The position numbers were made by a program, and so were the translations under genes. A DNA stretch of 64,000 bases from ENR-C20 sp942493145 (GTDB lineage: Bacteria > Bacillota > Clostridia > Acetivibrionales > DTU013): NCBI GenBank assembly GCA_942493145.1, contig OW818679.1:3348001-3412000 (forward strand), in the 5' to 3' direction. This document shows positions 42,058 through 51,458 of this stretch, piece after piece. The stretch's first letter is position 1. Each line of letters begins with the position of its first letter. The notes under the pieces were generated by a model. It was not told the origin of the DNA and searched no databases. It saw nothing but the letters and a program-made list of their open reading frames with translations.

Positions 42058-43140
42058 TTGAAGAAGCATTTAAATGTTACCAACGAACTTAAGGATGAAT
42101 TGATGCGTGGCAGCTACAAAGTGGGCGACAGGCTCCAAGGGGAAAACCTCCTCAGCGGTCGCTTTGGGGTAAGCAGGCAGACAATTCGCCAGGCTCTTGG
42201 CACTCTTGAGCGCGAGGGCTTTTTGGAGCGGGTCCACGGAAGCGGTACCTATGTAAAACGTATCAGCATGCCCCCGTCCGCTCAGGTAAAAACTGTTTGC
42301 GTTATGACCACATATCTGGATGATTATATTTTCCCTTTAATAATAAGTGGTATTGAGAAGATACTTACTGCAGCAGGATATGAAATGACCCTGAAGTTGA
42401 CACGAAATAAGGTAGTTACTGAGCGCGCGAACCTACTCACCCTGAAAAACAGCAATATCTGCGGCCTGATAGTAGAGGGTACCAAGACAGCCCTGCCCAA
42501 CCCAAACCTGGAACTATACAAAGAGCTCAACAACATACCAATTCTGTTTATTAACAGCTATTACCGGCAGTTTGATCCTGAGCAGCTCAATTATGTTGTC
42601 GTGGACGATAAAAAAGGCGCTTACACTGCTGTAAAGCATTTGATTGATAATGGACATAAAAAAATAAACGGCATTTTTAAAATCGATGATATGCAGGGGC
42701 ATGAACGCTTTAACGGCTTCATGACGGCACTTTATGATGCCGGGCTTAGCTTTGACGAGAGCAGGGTCATGTGGTACTCTACCGAGAATATGCAGGAAAT
42801 CTTTTCAGTGGAAAATTCCCATGCACTTTTGGACCAACTGGGTGACTGTACCGGTGTAATCTGCTATAACGACGAAATTGCAGTATTGCTTGTACGTGCT
42901 TTGCAGGCCATGGGCAAAAAAGTTCCTGACGATATATCCATAATCAGCTTCGACAATTCTTCCCTGGCTCAAATGACCCAAACAGGGATTTCTACCGTTG
43001 CCCATCCGGGAACTGAGTTGGGCAAGGAGGCGGCACGATCAATTCTAAAATTGATCGAAACCCCCTCCCTGCATGTCAGACATACATTTGATACAGAACT
43101 GATCTCCAGAAATTCTGTAAAATCCTTATTAAAGAGATAG
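42058..43140 (+). CDS. araR: Arabinose-responsive repressor AraR
   Basis: 360 aa: an N-terminal GntR-type winged helix (about 5-70; GENLLSGRFGVSRQTIRQALGTLEREGFL) fused to a LacI-type sugar-binding domain, the typical AraR chimera. The start is TTG 42058 (LKKHLNVTNELK), 5 bp after GAGGT; the longer frame reaching 41944 runs through the operators and is not used. It is divergent from araA and expected to bind the two operators between them until arabinose is present. A weak own promoter (TTGCAT 41996, AATAAT 42019) is possible. It ends 17 bp from the Tan2 stop, convergent. Confidence 0.93.
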   Translation: MKKHLNVTNELKDELMRGSYKVGDRLQGENLLSGRFGVSRQTIRQALGTLEREGFLERVHGSGTYVKRISMPPSAQVKTVCVMTTYLDDYIFPLIISGIEKILTAAGYEMTLKLTRNKVVTERANLLTLKNSNICGLIVEGTKTALPNPNLELYKELNNIPILFINSYYRQFDPEQLNYVVVDDKKGAYTAVKHLIDNGHKKINGIFKIDDMQGHERFNGFMTALYDAGLSFDESRVMWYSTENMQEIFSVENSHALLDQLGDCTGVICYNDEIAVLLVRALQAMGKKVPDDISIISFDNSSLAQMTQTGISTVAHPGTELGKEAARSILKLIETPSLHVRHTFDTELISRNSVKSLLKR

Positions 43141-43157
43141 TTGAACTGCAGCGCCCA

Positions 43158-46100
43158 CTATTTCACAAGCGAGGCAATCCAGGCAAAGAGCTCATCCAGG
43201 TCGTAATCTCCGCCATGGCCTTGACCCCAGGGCATTGCGTAATCAACGCTGATTCCCTTGTTCTGCAACTCCGTAGCCAGTATGACCGGGATGGCGAAGG
43301 AGGTGTGGGGATCAACGGCGCCGTGGCGGACCCGCCAGTACCTGGCAGTGGTAGTTCCCTCTGTGCCGATGTAGTTCATGGGATTCAGCATTTTCACAAT
43401 GGCCGGATCCTCGAGGGAGCCGCCCGCTGTACTGTTATCCTTGCCGAACTGGGTAAAGTGCTGGGCTTTGATGGTCGCAGAGCCGAACAGGTCATTCTCG
43501 CCGCTGCTTAAGTCCAGAGCGTCAAAGGCGGGAGGGCTCTTCATTCTGCCAAAGTAACCGATGTATTCATCGTAGTCGATATCTGTGACAATCCCGTCCT
43601 TTATTGTTATAAAAGGAAGGCCGGACAGATCTTTTCCGCTGTTCAGGGCTTTTTGCGCCGATTCGACTATGAAGGACTTGACATAGTCTTTAAAGGTACC
43701 GTTGCCGTCCGCATCCAGTGTCAATGCAGTACCATCAGCCTTCTTGAGCCCCAGGCCATTCAGGTATCCGGGGAACAGGGCTTTCAGCCGGTCGGAGACT
43801 TTGATCTGGTCCGCATTCAATGTGCCTTTACCCGTAAAGCCATTATATTCGTTTATTCCATTGAACTGCCACTCATACGCCGTGTCGGAGTTATCCAGAT
43901 TCGTGATGGGGCAGTAGCAGGAGGCGGCAAAGATATCGTCACGTTCGTCAGCCGCACCGATCGCCTTAAGATAAGGCTCATAATCCTTGTTGTTTCCGGT
44001 GGCGCCAAGCAGCGAGGAAAGAGCGCCCCCCGCGCTGGTGCCGCTGGAAATTATCCTTTCGGCATTGCCCGGCATGATCCCGTCGTTATAGCGCAGGTAA
44101 CGTACGGCGGCCTTGAGGTCCACGATGCAGGCTGGCGCCTTGCCGGTATACAGGCCGTTTTCGTCCTGTGTAGTACGGCCGCGTGCGCCTGGTGCTGCTA
44201 CTATGTAGCCCTTTGACAGGGCAACAAACGCGGCATTCAGCCCACCGCCCATCATGTCCAGTCCGGGGCTTCCGGCCGGTCCTGGCATATAACCGCCGAC
44301 CGAGTTCGGGAAGAAGATGGGGACGTTATTGGTGTCGTATTCGTCAATGGAGATGTCAATGGGTACAAATAAGTTCAGGACCTGATATTGAGTGTCCACA
44401 GGGTACTTTACATAGCCTATGTTCTCATAGGCGCGGTAGGTGATGGTTTGGTCGCCCACCGTCAGGGTCTTCATGGTGTAGTCGGTGGCTTGGAACTTCA
44501 GAGGATCGCAAATATTATCCATCCATGCAAAGAGCTCATCCAGGTCGTAATCTCCGCCGTGTCCCTGACCCCAAGGCATCGCCAAATCGACGTCGAAGCC
44601 CTTGTTCTGCAGCGTCGTGGCCAGGATTACGGGGATAGCAAGTGAGGTGTGGGGATCAACGGTTCCGTGACGGATCCTCCAGTATTGAGCGGTTGTGGTT
44701 CCCTTGGAGCCTATGTAGTTCATTGGGTTCAGCATCTTCACAATGGCCGCATCTTCGAGGGAGCCGTCCACAGTACTGTTATCCTTGCCGAACTGAGTAA
44801 AGTGCTGTGCGTTGATGGTCGCAGTACCGAACAAGTCGTTCTCGCCGGTGCTTAAATCCAAACCGTCAAAGGCTGGTGCAGCCTTCATTCTGGCGACGTA
44901 CCCGACAAATTTGGCGAAGTCGATATCTGTGACGGTTCCGTCCTTTATTGTCAGCCAGGACAGGTCGGACATATCGGTACCGCTGTTCAGTGCCTTTTGC
45001 GCCGCTGCGATAACGAAGGACCTGACGTAGTCTTTAAAGGTACCGTCGCCGTTCACATCCAGTGTCAACGCAGTTCCGTCGGCCTTCTTCAGTCCCAGCC
45101 CATTCAGGTATGCGGGGAACAGGACTTTCAGATCTTCGGAGACCTTGATCTGATCCGCGGTCATTGTGCTGGGGACCAAAGAGGGTGGTGTAAATTGGCC
45201 ATCCGTTGGTGGACTGAATACCATCTTCGTGTAGCCGTTTATACCATTGAACAGCCACTCATAGGCTGTGTCTGAGTTATCCAGATTGGTAATGGGGCAA
45301 TAGCTGGAGACGGCGAAGATATCGTCACGTTGCTCAGCGGCGCCGATCTCCCTGAGATAAGGTTCATAATCCGCGTTGTTGCCGGTGGCCCCAAGCAGCG
45401 AGGAAAGCGCACCTCCTGCGCTGGTGCCGTTGGAGACGATCCTCTCGGCGCTGCCAGGCATGATCTCGTCGTTATATCGCAGGTAGCGGACAGCAGCCTT
45501 CAGGTCCACGATGCATGCGGGCGCCTTGCCTGTAAACAGGCCGTTTTCGTCCTGTGTAGTACGGCCGCGTGCCCCGGGTGCTGCCACCACATAGCCTTTT
45601 GACAGGGCAACTGATGCGGCATTAGGACCACCACCGCCCATCATGTCCAAGCCGGGGCTCCCGGCTGGCCCGGGCATGTAACCGCCGACCGAGTTCGGGA
45701 AGAAGATGGGAGCCGTCTTTGCATTGTAGTTTCCTATGGACTCGCCCTTGTAGTACGTCTCAGGTACAAAGAAGTTCAGGACTTGATATTGGGTGTCCAC
45801 GGGGTTCGAAACATAGACGATGTTTTCATAAGCACGGTAGGTGATGGTTTTGTCGCCTACCGTTAAGGTCTTCACGGTATAATTGGCATCATTGAAAACC
45901 AGGCTGACCTTTCCGCTGGTGATATTGATTGTGTCGTTGGAGCTGCTTTCAATGGCAAATCCAAGGGCAACATCCAGGTCACTCAGATTATAGAAGTTGT
46001 TGCCTCCCACGTTATACTTGCTGGCATTGATGACAAGGTCGTTGACCTTTAAAGAACATGTGCCCAGGTAGCAGGTACCGGACCTATCCTGTCCGATCAC

Positions 46101-46454
46101 AAGTTCGCCACCAGCAGCCTGGTAGGGCTGACCGGTCACAGCAGTAACCATGCTGGATTTTGCATCATATGCAACTGAGAATTGAGAAGGTGTTCCGTTC
46201 AGCAGCATAGCAATGTCACGAAGCTTGAAATACAATTTCCCATCTATGCTGTATGCCTCTGTCCTGGTTGCATTTCCGTCAACTATGACTGTCTGCGTAC
46301 TTGCGGTCGCCTTAACCGGAACCAGCACCGGTCCGAATCCCGGCCCACCTGGTCCCGGCCCTGGGGCCGGCCCCGTAGCTGCCGACACCGTGGCAAACGG
46401 CACAATCATTAGTGATACTGCTAGAATACCGATAAGAATTTTGCGAACTTTCAT
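43158..46454 (-). CDS. Secreted tandem tannase-like esterase (Tan2)
   Basis: 1098 aa, paralogue of Tan1: signal peptide (1-26), a Gly/Pro linker (28-46), copper-amine-oxidase-N-like stalk (about 50-185) and two tannase-like domains (about 195-650, 655-1098). Head 1: Ser345, Lys524, Glu538, Asp600, His632. Head 2: Ser807, Lys972, Glu986, Asp1048, His1080. Lys-Asp 76 and Asp-His 32 spacings equal the L. plantarum tannase in both heads. Where that enzyme and Tan1 have the galloyl-binding second Asp (DRD), Tan2 reads DPH in both heads (His602, His1050). The triads are complete, so it should be an active esterase with altered aryl preference. AAGGAGG precedes ATG 46454. A LysR gene lies upstream in the same direction. 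Confidence 0.83.
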   Translation of the reverse strand: MKVRKILIGILAVSLMIVPFATVSAATGPAPGPGPGGPGFGPVLVPVKATASTQTVIVDGNATRTEAYSIDGKLYFKLRDIAMLLNGTPSQFSVAYDAKSSMVTAVTGQPYQAAGGELVIGQDRSGTCYLGTCSLKVNDLVINASKYNVGGNNFYNLSDLDVALGFAIESSSNDTINITSGKVSLVFNDANYTVKTLTVGDKTITYRAYENIVYVSNPVDTQYQVLNFFVPETYYKGESIGNYNAKTAPIFFPNSVGGYMPGPAGSPGLDMMGGGGPNAASVALSKGYVVAAPGARGRTTQDENGLFTGKAPACIVDLKAAVRYLRYNDEIMPGSAERIVSNGTSAGGALSSLLGATGNNADYEPYLREIGAAEQRDDIFAVSSYCPITNLDNSDTAYEWLFNGINGYTKMVFSPPTDGQFTPPSLVPSTMTADQIKVSEDLKVLFPAYLNGLGLKKADGTALTLDVNGDGTFKDYVRSFVIAAAQKALNSGTDMSDLSWLTIKDGTVTDIDFAKFVGYVARMKAAPAFDGLDLSTGENDLFGTATINAQHFTQFGKDNSTVDGSLEDAAIVKMLNPMNYIGSKGTTTAQYWRIRHGTVDPHTSLAIPVILATTLQNKGFDVDLAMPWGQGHGGDYDLDELFAWMDNICDPLKFQATDYTMKTLTVGDQTITYRAYENIGYVKYPVDTQYQVLNLFVPIDISIDEYDTNNVPIFFPNSVGGYMPGPAGSPGLDMMGGGLNAAFVALSKGYIVAAPGARGRTTQDENGLYTGKAPACIVDLKAAVRYLRYNDGIMPGNAERIISSGTSAGGALSSLLGATGNNKDYEPYLKAIGAADERDDIFAASCYCPITNLDNSDTAYEWQFNGINEYNGFTGKGTLNADQIKVSDRLKALFPGYLNGLGLKKADGTALTLDADGNGTFKDYVKSFIVESAQKALNSGKDLSGLPFITIKDGIVTDIDYDEYIGYFGRMKSPPAFDALDLSSGENDLFGSATIKAQHFTQFGKDNSTAGGSLEDPAIVKMLNPMNYIGTEGTTTARYWRVRHGAVDPHTSFAIPVILATELQNKGISVDYAMPWGQGHGGDYDLDELFAWIASLVK

Positions 46455-46736
46455 TTTATAACCTCCTTGTATTAAAATACTTTTTAATATTCACCAATAT
46501 GAATCCTTTTAGAATCCTATTGTATTTCGAGCTTATCTGTCCTGGTTGTTTTCCTGAGACAGAGGCTGTTCGATATAACATTTTCAAGCATAAATATCTT
46601 ATCACTGCCTGCAGCCACTACCCAACACGGATAACCCTGTTCATCAACAGGCAAAACCCTGTCACAAATAACCCCTGCCAATAGTGAAATGGCAGGGGTT
46701 ATTTGTAAATATCTCAATTATTATTTAGAAATTGTA
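46455..46736. other. Gap between LysR and Tan2
   Basis: This 282-bp stretch contains the strong terminator at 46664-46706. On the minus strand a 66-codon frame (46517-46717) starts inside the terminator and has no ribosome binding site; I do not accept it as a gene. A Tan2 promoter must lie in 46480-46660 but no clear one was seen. Confidence 0.45.
46664..46706. terminator. 17-bp perfect hairpin terminator after LysR
   Basis: Arms ACAAATAACCCCTGCCA (46664-46680) and its exact complement (46690-46706) around 9 bases. It lies 30 bp past the LysR stop on the minus strand and isolates Tan2 from LysR read-through. No long T run follows, so efficiency is uncertain. Confidence 0.7.
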
Positions 46737-47702
46737 TTAAAGAATTACTTCATTTTGTATAGAATACTTTGCAACAAAATATTCTCTGGTGGTTTCAATG
46801 AATATTCGCGCCGATGTTGATTGTTTTGCAGATTTGGAGTATCCAATTGCCAAATCCCATTTGTCATTACAGGACCTGAGCGGATAGACACCAAGTTCCA
46901 ATGTACTATTGTCATCGCCGATCTTCATCACGCTCCTCGTAATGTCCAATGGAATAAATGCCGCGCAGATTCCTTGCTTGCATACACTAAAAGCCAGTTC
47001 CGTACTATTTGTTGTGAATTTGACTTCCGGTACAAAACCCGCGAGTTTAAACCGATTGTCCTCAATAGCTCTGAATCTTGATCCTTCACCACTCAATACG
47101 AATGGACAGTCTCTCAAAATGGACAGGTCTCCGTCCATCTCAAGTTTTTTGCCATACTCGGCCCAGCTTTCCCCAAACAAGTCCTTAAGAAGTTTGTTAT
47201 GTACCACAACCATCACTTTGTCTTCAAGCAGCATTATATGCTCCATTTTATGGTCAAATGGAAGGATATCAATAATCAGGTCCATATTTCCCGACAATTC
47301 ACGATGTAGACCTCCCTCAGCATTCGACTCGATGATTATCAGTTCCGTCTCTGGGGACCTCTTCCGGAAAAGCGAAAGCAAATCAGGAAAAAAATGTGGC
47401 ACTCCCGTAGAAAGTATTCCTACCTTAAGCTTCTGCCGTCCCTTATCATTTTGTTTGGATATTTCAGACTCAATATGCTTGTTAATATCCAAAATCTTTT
47501 TGGCTCCGGCAACAAATATTTCCCCTGCCGGCGTAAGGGTAATTGGTGTTGTCCGGTAAATCAGCGCTACACCATAATGTTCTTCCAGCTTTTTTATATG
47601 TTCACTCAGGGATTGCTGAGATACAAATAATTTTTCAGCGGCCCTTCGTATACTTTGTTCTCCGATGATTGCAAGAAAGTACTCCAGATTCAACAAATTC
47701 AT
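46737..47702 (-). CDS. LysR-family regulator (upstream of Tan2, divergent from transhydroxylase)
   Basis: 321 aa from ATG 47702 (MNLLNLEYFLAI) with AAGGGGTGG upstream. N-terminal winged helix (RRAAEKLFVSQQSLSEHIKKLEEHYG) and a C-terminal effector domain of the substrate-binding type. It is divergent from the transhydroxylase genes with 200 bp between and so is a good candidate to control them, perhaps with an aromatic compound as effector. A LysR regulator (TanR) controls tannase and gallate decarboxylase genes in lactobacilli, which supports but does not prove such a role. Confidence 0.93.
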   Translation of the reverse strand: MNLLNLEYFLAIIGEQSIRRAAEKLFVSQQSLSEHIKKLEEHYGVALIYRTTPITLTPAGEIFVAGAKKILDINKHIESEISKQNDKGRQKLKVGILSTGVPHFFPDLLSLFRKRSPETELIIIESNAEGGLHRELSGNMDLIIDILPFDHKMEHIMLLEDKVMVVVHNKLLKDLFGESWAEYGKKLEMDGDLSILRDCPFVLSGEGSRFRAIEDNRFKLAGFVPEVKFTTNSTELAFSVCKQGICAAFIPLDITRSVMKIGDDNSTLELGVYPLRSCNDKWDLAIGYSKSAKQSTSARIFIETTREYFVAKYSIQNEVIL

Positions 47703-47813
47703 ATGCCATCCACCCCTTTGAGAAGATACATATATTATAGCATATAGCATTTGTTAACATATGGCTGTATCGGCTAATATGCTTTATGTGTATATGTATA
47801 TTCAAATAACGAG

Positions 47814-47842
47814 TTGATACCGTAATCAAGGTAATATATTAT
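47814..47842 (+). promoter_or_regulatory. Promoter of the transhydroxylase genes with LysR-type palindrome
   Basis: -35 TTGATA (47814-47819), 17-bp spacer, -10 TATTAT (47837-47842). A TACC-N8-GGTA palindrome (47818-47833), which also fits the LysR T-N11-A pattern, overlaps the -35 and spacer. Confidence 0.55.
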
Positions 47843-47902
47843 ATTCTCAGAAACAGATTGTATTTTGTTGGTATATATAATAAAAACCGGAGGTGGACTA
47901 AC

Positions 47903-50422
47903 TTGGAAAAGATGTACTACAACCTTACTAACGGTGGGCCGATATCCGTCTACGTAGAGGACGGCAAGGTCACTCGCATCCGCCCCTTGCAGATACCCGA
48001 GGTGGATTACCCAAAACCATGGATAGTAGAGGATAAAAACGGGGTGAAATATTCCCCGCCCAAGGCTATGAGACTTGCCCAGAACGTTCATGCAGAGCGC
48101 AACAGGCTCTATTCAAAAGACAGGATACTTTACCCATTAAAACGAGTTGACTTTGACCCAAATGGCGAGCGTAATCTCCAGAACCGAGGCAAAAGCGGAT
48201 ATGTGCAAATTTCCTGGGATGAGGCCCTTGGCATCGTAGCCGGCGAGCTGCAGCGGGTCACCGACACCTACGGCTCCCATGCTATCTCGGGTATGACGAG
48301 CTCCCACCACAATTGGGGCATTGTCGGCTACAAGATGGGTCCCTTCCACCGTTTTATGGGCATGCTCAATCACACCCCCGTGTTCGATAATCCTGACAGC
48401 TGGGAAGGCTGGCATTGGGGCGCCGCCCACATGTGGGGCTTTTTCTGGCGTCTGGGTCAGCCGGAGCAGTTTGACCTCCTGCAGGACACGCTGAAATATT
48501 CCGATATGATAATCTTCTGGTCAAACGACCCGGATTCCACCCACGGTATCTACGGCGGATCCGAGACAAATATCTGGCGCGTCTGGTTGAAAGAATGCGG
48601 TATCAAATGCGTGTTTATCGACCCATTCTTTAACTACACCAACGCCGTAATGGATGGAACATGGATACCCATAAGGCCCGGCACGGACGCTGCCATGCAG
48701 GCAGCTATAGCCTACGTTTGGTTTATGGACGACACCTACGACCACGATTTTATTGATCGCAAGACAGTGGGTATCGAGGAATTTAAAAAATACATAATTG
48801 GCGAAGAGGACGGTATACCAAAGACCCCGGAATGGGCGGAACAGGAATGCGGCGTTCCGGCTCGCCAAATAAGAGCCCTTGCGAAAGAGTGGGCCTCGAG
48901 GCGCACCGTCGTATCGGGGGGTGCAAGAGGCGGTGAGGGTGGCGCATGCCGCGAAGCATACGGCACCGAGCATACCCGTATGCTGGTGGCTCTGTCCGCA
49001 ATGCAGGGCATCGGCAAACCCGGAGTTTCAATCTGGGGAACGACAATGGGCTGTCCCGTCAATTATGACTGGTTCCCCGGCTATGCTGACCCGGACTCCA
49101 GAATGGGTTACACCCGCTTCGCCGAGCGCAAGCTTGCCAAAGAGATAACCACCAAACAGCGTCTTTACCGCCTGACTCTGCCCGACGCAATCCTTAACGA
49201 ACATGACGAGTTCATCAGCGATGGTTTCTGCGGTTCCTCCCTGGAACAGCAGTTCATTCCTCACGAATATCCAATTGAAGGTCTGATAAAGCTGTTCTAC
49301 CGGTACGGAGGCTCTTTCATCGGCACCATGTCCGACACCAATAAATGGGTAAAGATGTATCAAAGCGACAAGCTGGAATTCGTTGTCAACCAGGATTGCT
49401 GGTGGGGAAGCGAAACAGGCTATGCCGATGTCATACTACCCGCCTGTACGAACCTCGAAAGGAATGACATTGCCGAATGGTGTAATGCCGGCGGCTATAC
49501 CTCCAACGGTCAGAACGGAATCAACTGGCGCGTCCTGGTCAGGATGCAGAAATGCATAGAGCCACTTGGAGAGAGCAAGAGCGACTATGAGATACTGACC
49601 CTCCTTGCGGACAGACTCGGAATGGGCAAGCTCTACACCGAGGGCAGGACCGAGGACGACTGGGCCAGAGGATTCTGGGAGATTTCCGATTTTAATAAAG
49701 TCATGTCCTTTGACGAGTTCGAGAAGAAAGGCTATTATGTTGTCCCCGTCGCTGAAGATTACAAGGAAGCCCCGGCCCTGCGCTGGTTCTATGAGGACAG
49801 GGAGTGCGACACTCAGGACGTGTTGAACATAAGGCTCGGCACCGAAAGGGCAAAAGAACTTGGCTCCGTCACCGGTAAATTAGAGTTTGTCAGCGAAAGC
49901 CTGAAAGCCTTCGACCCCGACGATTGGGAAAGACCGGTGGTTCCGCACTATATACCAAGCTGGGAGGGATGGAACACCCCCGGCTTTGAGAAATATCCGT
50001 TGCAGATGATCTCTCCCCATCCCCGTTTCAGCTTCCACACCCATTATGACAAACATACGGAATGGCTCAACGAGATACCCCAGCATCGGAAAATGAAAGA
50101 CGGCTACCCTTGGTGGATAGCCCGCCTCAACCCTACCGACGCTAAGGAAAGGGGTATAGCAAACGGCGACCTTGTGGAGTTGTTTAACGAGAGGGGCAAC
50201 GTAATTTGTATCGTAGAACTTACCGAGCGTGTGCCTGTGGGAGTTATTCACAGCTACGGCTGCTCTGCCAAATACGACCCCGTTGAACCGAAGCCCGGCG
50301 CCCTTGACTACGGCGGCTGCGTGAATCTCCTTACATCCGGCCGCATGATTTCAAAGAACGCCCCTGGCATGACCCCCAACTCCTGCCGCATAGATGTTAG
50401 AAAATGGGAGGGAACAAAATAA
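47903..50422 (+). CDS. Pyrogallol-phloroglucinol transhydroxylase, large (Mo) subunit
   Basis: 839 aa molybdopterin enzyme of the DMSO reductase family. The start is TTG 47903, 9 bases after GGAGG; an ATG 9 bases later is too far. As in the Pelobacter acidigallici enzyme it lacks an N-terminal Cys cluster for Fe-S. Recalled active-site residues His144, Asp174, Ser175 (Mo ligand) and Tyr404 correspond to His135 (SSHHNWG), Asp165-Ser166 (NPDSWEGWHWG) and Tyr394 (FPGYAD). Long stretches such as RLGQPEQFDLL and SPHPRFSFHTH resemble that protein. It converts pyrogallol to phloroglucinol with 1,2,3,5-tetrahydroxybenzene as co-substrate, and no twin-arginine signal is present, so it is cytosolic. 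The small subunit gene follows with a 1-base overlap. Confidence 0.9.
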   Translation: MEKMYYNLTNGGPISVYVEDGKVTRIRPLQIPEVDYPKPWIVEDKNGVKYSPPKAMRLAQNVHAERNRLYSKDRILYPLKRVDFDPNGERNLQNRGKSGYVQISWDEALGIVAGELQRVTDTYGSHAISGMTSSHHNWGIVGYKMGPFHRFMGMLNHTPVFDNPDSWEGWHWGAAHMWGFFWRLGQPEQFDLLQDTLKYSDMIIFWSNDPDSTHGIYGGSETNIWRVWLKECGIKCVFIDPFFNYTNAVMDGTWIPIRPGTDAAMQAAIAYVWFMDDTYDHDFIDRKTVGIEEFKKYIIGEEDGIPKTPEWAEQECGVPARQIRALAKEWASRRTVVSGGARGGEGGACREAYGTEHTRMLVALSAMQGIGKPGVSIWGTTMGCPVNYDWFPGYADPDSRMGYTRFAERKLAKEITTKQRLYRLTLPDAILNEHDEFISDGFCGSSLEQQFIPHEYPIEGLIKLFYRYGGSFIGTMSDTNKWVKMYQSDKLEFVVNQDCWWGSETGYADVILPACTNLERNDIAEWCNAGGYTSNGQNGINWRVLVRMQKCIEPLGESKSDYEILTLLADRLGMGKLYTEGRTEDDWARGFWEISDFNKVMSFDEFEKKGYYVVPVAEDYKEAPALRWFYEDRECDTQDVLNIRLGTERAKELGSVTGKLEFVSESLKAFDPDDWERPVVPHYIPSWEGWNTPGFEKYPLQMISPHPRFSFHTHYDKHTEWLNEIPQHRKMKDGYPWWIARLNPTDAKERGIANGDLVELFNERGNVICIVELTERVPVGVIHSYGCSAKYDPVEPKPGALDYGGCVNLLTSGRMISKNAPGMTPNSCRIDVRKWEGTK

Positions 50423-51249
50423 TGAAATATGGAATGTTTTTTGACATAACCCGCTGCAACGGCTGTTACAGTTGCTTTCTTGCCTGCAAGGATGAATACG
50501 AGGGCAACGATCATCTGCCTGCCTGCGCCGCCACCTGCCCTGGTATCAGCTTTATAAAAGTCAACGAGATGGAATACGGCACTGGCTCCAGGGTCAAGGT
50601 GGACTATGTCCCTGTACCCTGCCAGCAGTGTACGGACCCTGCCTGCATGAAGAAATTTCCCGAAGCCATTTGGAAGAGGCCCGACGGCATCGTAATTATC
50701 GACCCTGTTAAGGCTAAAGGTATCAAAGAAATGGTGGATGCCTGCCCTTACGGAGCCATCGTCTGGAATGAGGAGGCACAGTTACCTCAGAAATGCACCT
50801 TCTGCGCCCACATGCTGGACGCCGGGGCGAAGCAGACCCGCTGTTCCGAATGCTGTCCCAACCAGTCCCTCATTTTCGGTGATCTCGACGACCCGAACAG
50901 TGATATTTCAAAATATATCGCCATCAAGGGCGACAAGGTTGAGAAATTCATGCCTCAGCTGGGCACCGGGTCTGCTGTCGATTACTATTGCCTGCCAAAG
51001 CCCTTTATTGCCGGCGAGATAATTGCCAATGGCGCATGCTGCAAGGGAGCGAAGATTACCTGCACCTGTGACGAATGCAGTACGGTATTAGAGACAGTCA
51101 CAGATTTTCTTGGTAATTTTGAAATCCGTTATCTGCCAGAGAACAAACATTATACTCTGAAAATTGAAGCCGAAGGGTACAAAGTGAAGGAAATTAAGGC
51201 ATTTACAAAAGTTGCGGTTAACCTTGGCGGGATTAACCTCGAAAAATAG
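50422..51249 (+). CDS. Transhydroxylase small subunit, Fe-S protein with Ig-like tail
   Basis: 275 aa from ATG 50422, which overlaps the large-subunit TAA by one base (TAATG) and follows GGGAGG. Ferredoxin-like domains (about 1-160) carry Cys clusters CNGCYSCFLAC, CQQCTDPAC, ACPYG, CTFCAH and CSECCP for three [4Fe-4S] clusters. The C-terminal about 80 residues form a carboxypeptidase-regulatory/Ig-like beta domain (LGNFEIRYLPENKHYTLKIE), which is peculiar to the transhydroxylase beta subunit among related Fe-S subunits. Length and layout equal the Pelobacter subunit. It passes electrons to or from the molybdenum site. Confidence 0.9.
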   Translation: MKYGMFFDITRCNGCYSCFLACKDEYEGNDHLPACAATCPGISFIKVNEMEYGTGSRVKVDYVPVPCQQCTDPACMKKFPEAIWKRPDGIVIIDPVKAKGIKEMVDACPYGAIVWNEEAQLPQKCTFCAHMLDAGAKQTRCSECCPNQSLIFGDLDDPNSDISKYIAIKGDKVEKFMPQLGTGSAVDYYCLPKPFIAGEIIANGACCKGAKITCTCDECSTVLETVTDFLGNFEIRYLPENKHYTLKIEAEGYKVKEIKAFTKVAVNLGGINLEK

Positions 51250-51276
51250 TGTATTTAACTATTACAGTATGAAACG

Positions 51277-51320
51277 GAGAGCCCAATATGGAAACATGTT
51301 GGGCCCTCTTTATGTATTTT
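51277..51320 (+). terminator. Terminator after the transhydroxylase genes
   Basis: Arms GAGAGCCCAATATG and CATGTTGGGCCCTC (13 of 14 paired) around a GAAA tetraloop, followed by TTTATGTATTTTTAT. It lies 28 bp past the small-subunit stop. Confidence 0.85.
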
Positions 51321-51458
51321 TATAAACATTTATCTGCGTCAAATAACTCATTTTATAAAATAATTGATAAAGTGTACAATAAGTCGCAAAATGGGACATG
51401 AAACCGTAGCCGAATAATGGCATATCCTATATAATCAATACAGGAGGCGGGTACAGAA

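Noticed and set aside
7304..46454. Possibility that Tan1 and Tan2 are an assembly duplication
   Set aside because: They differ in length, linker, key residues and flanking genes, so they are true paralogues.
46517..46717. 66-codon minus-strand frame between LysR and Tan2
   Set aside because: It begins inside a perfect terminator hairpin and lacks a ribosome binding site. The encoded peptide is not recognisable, although its second half looks mildly coding.
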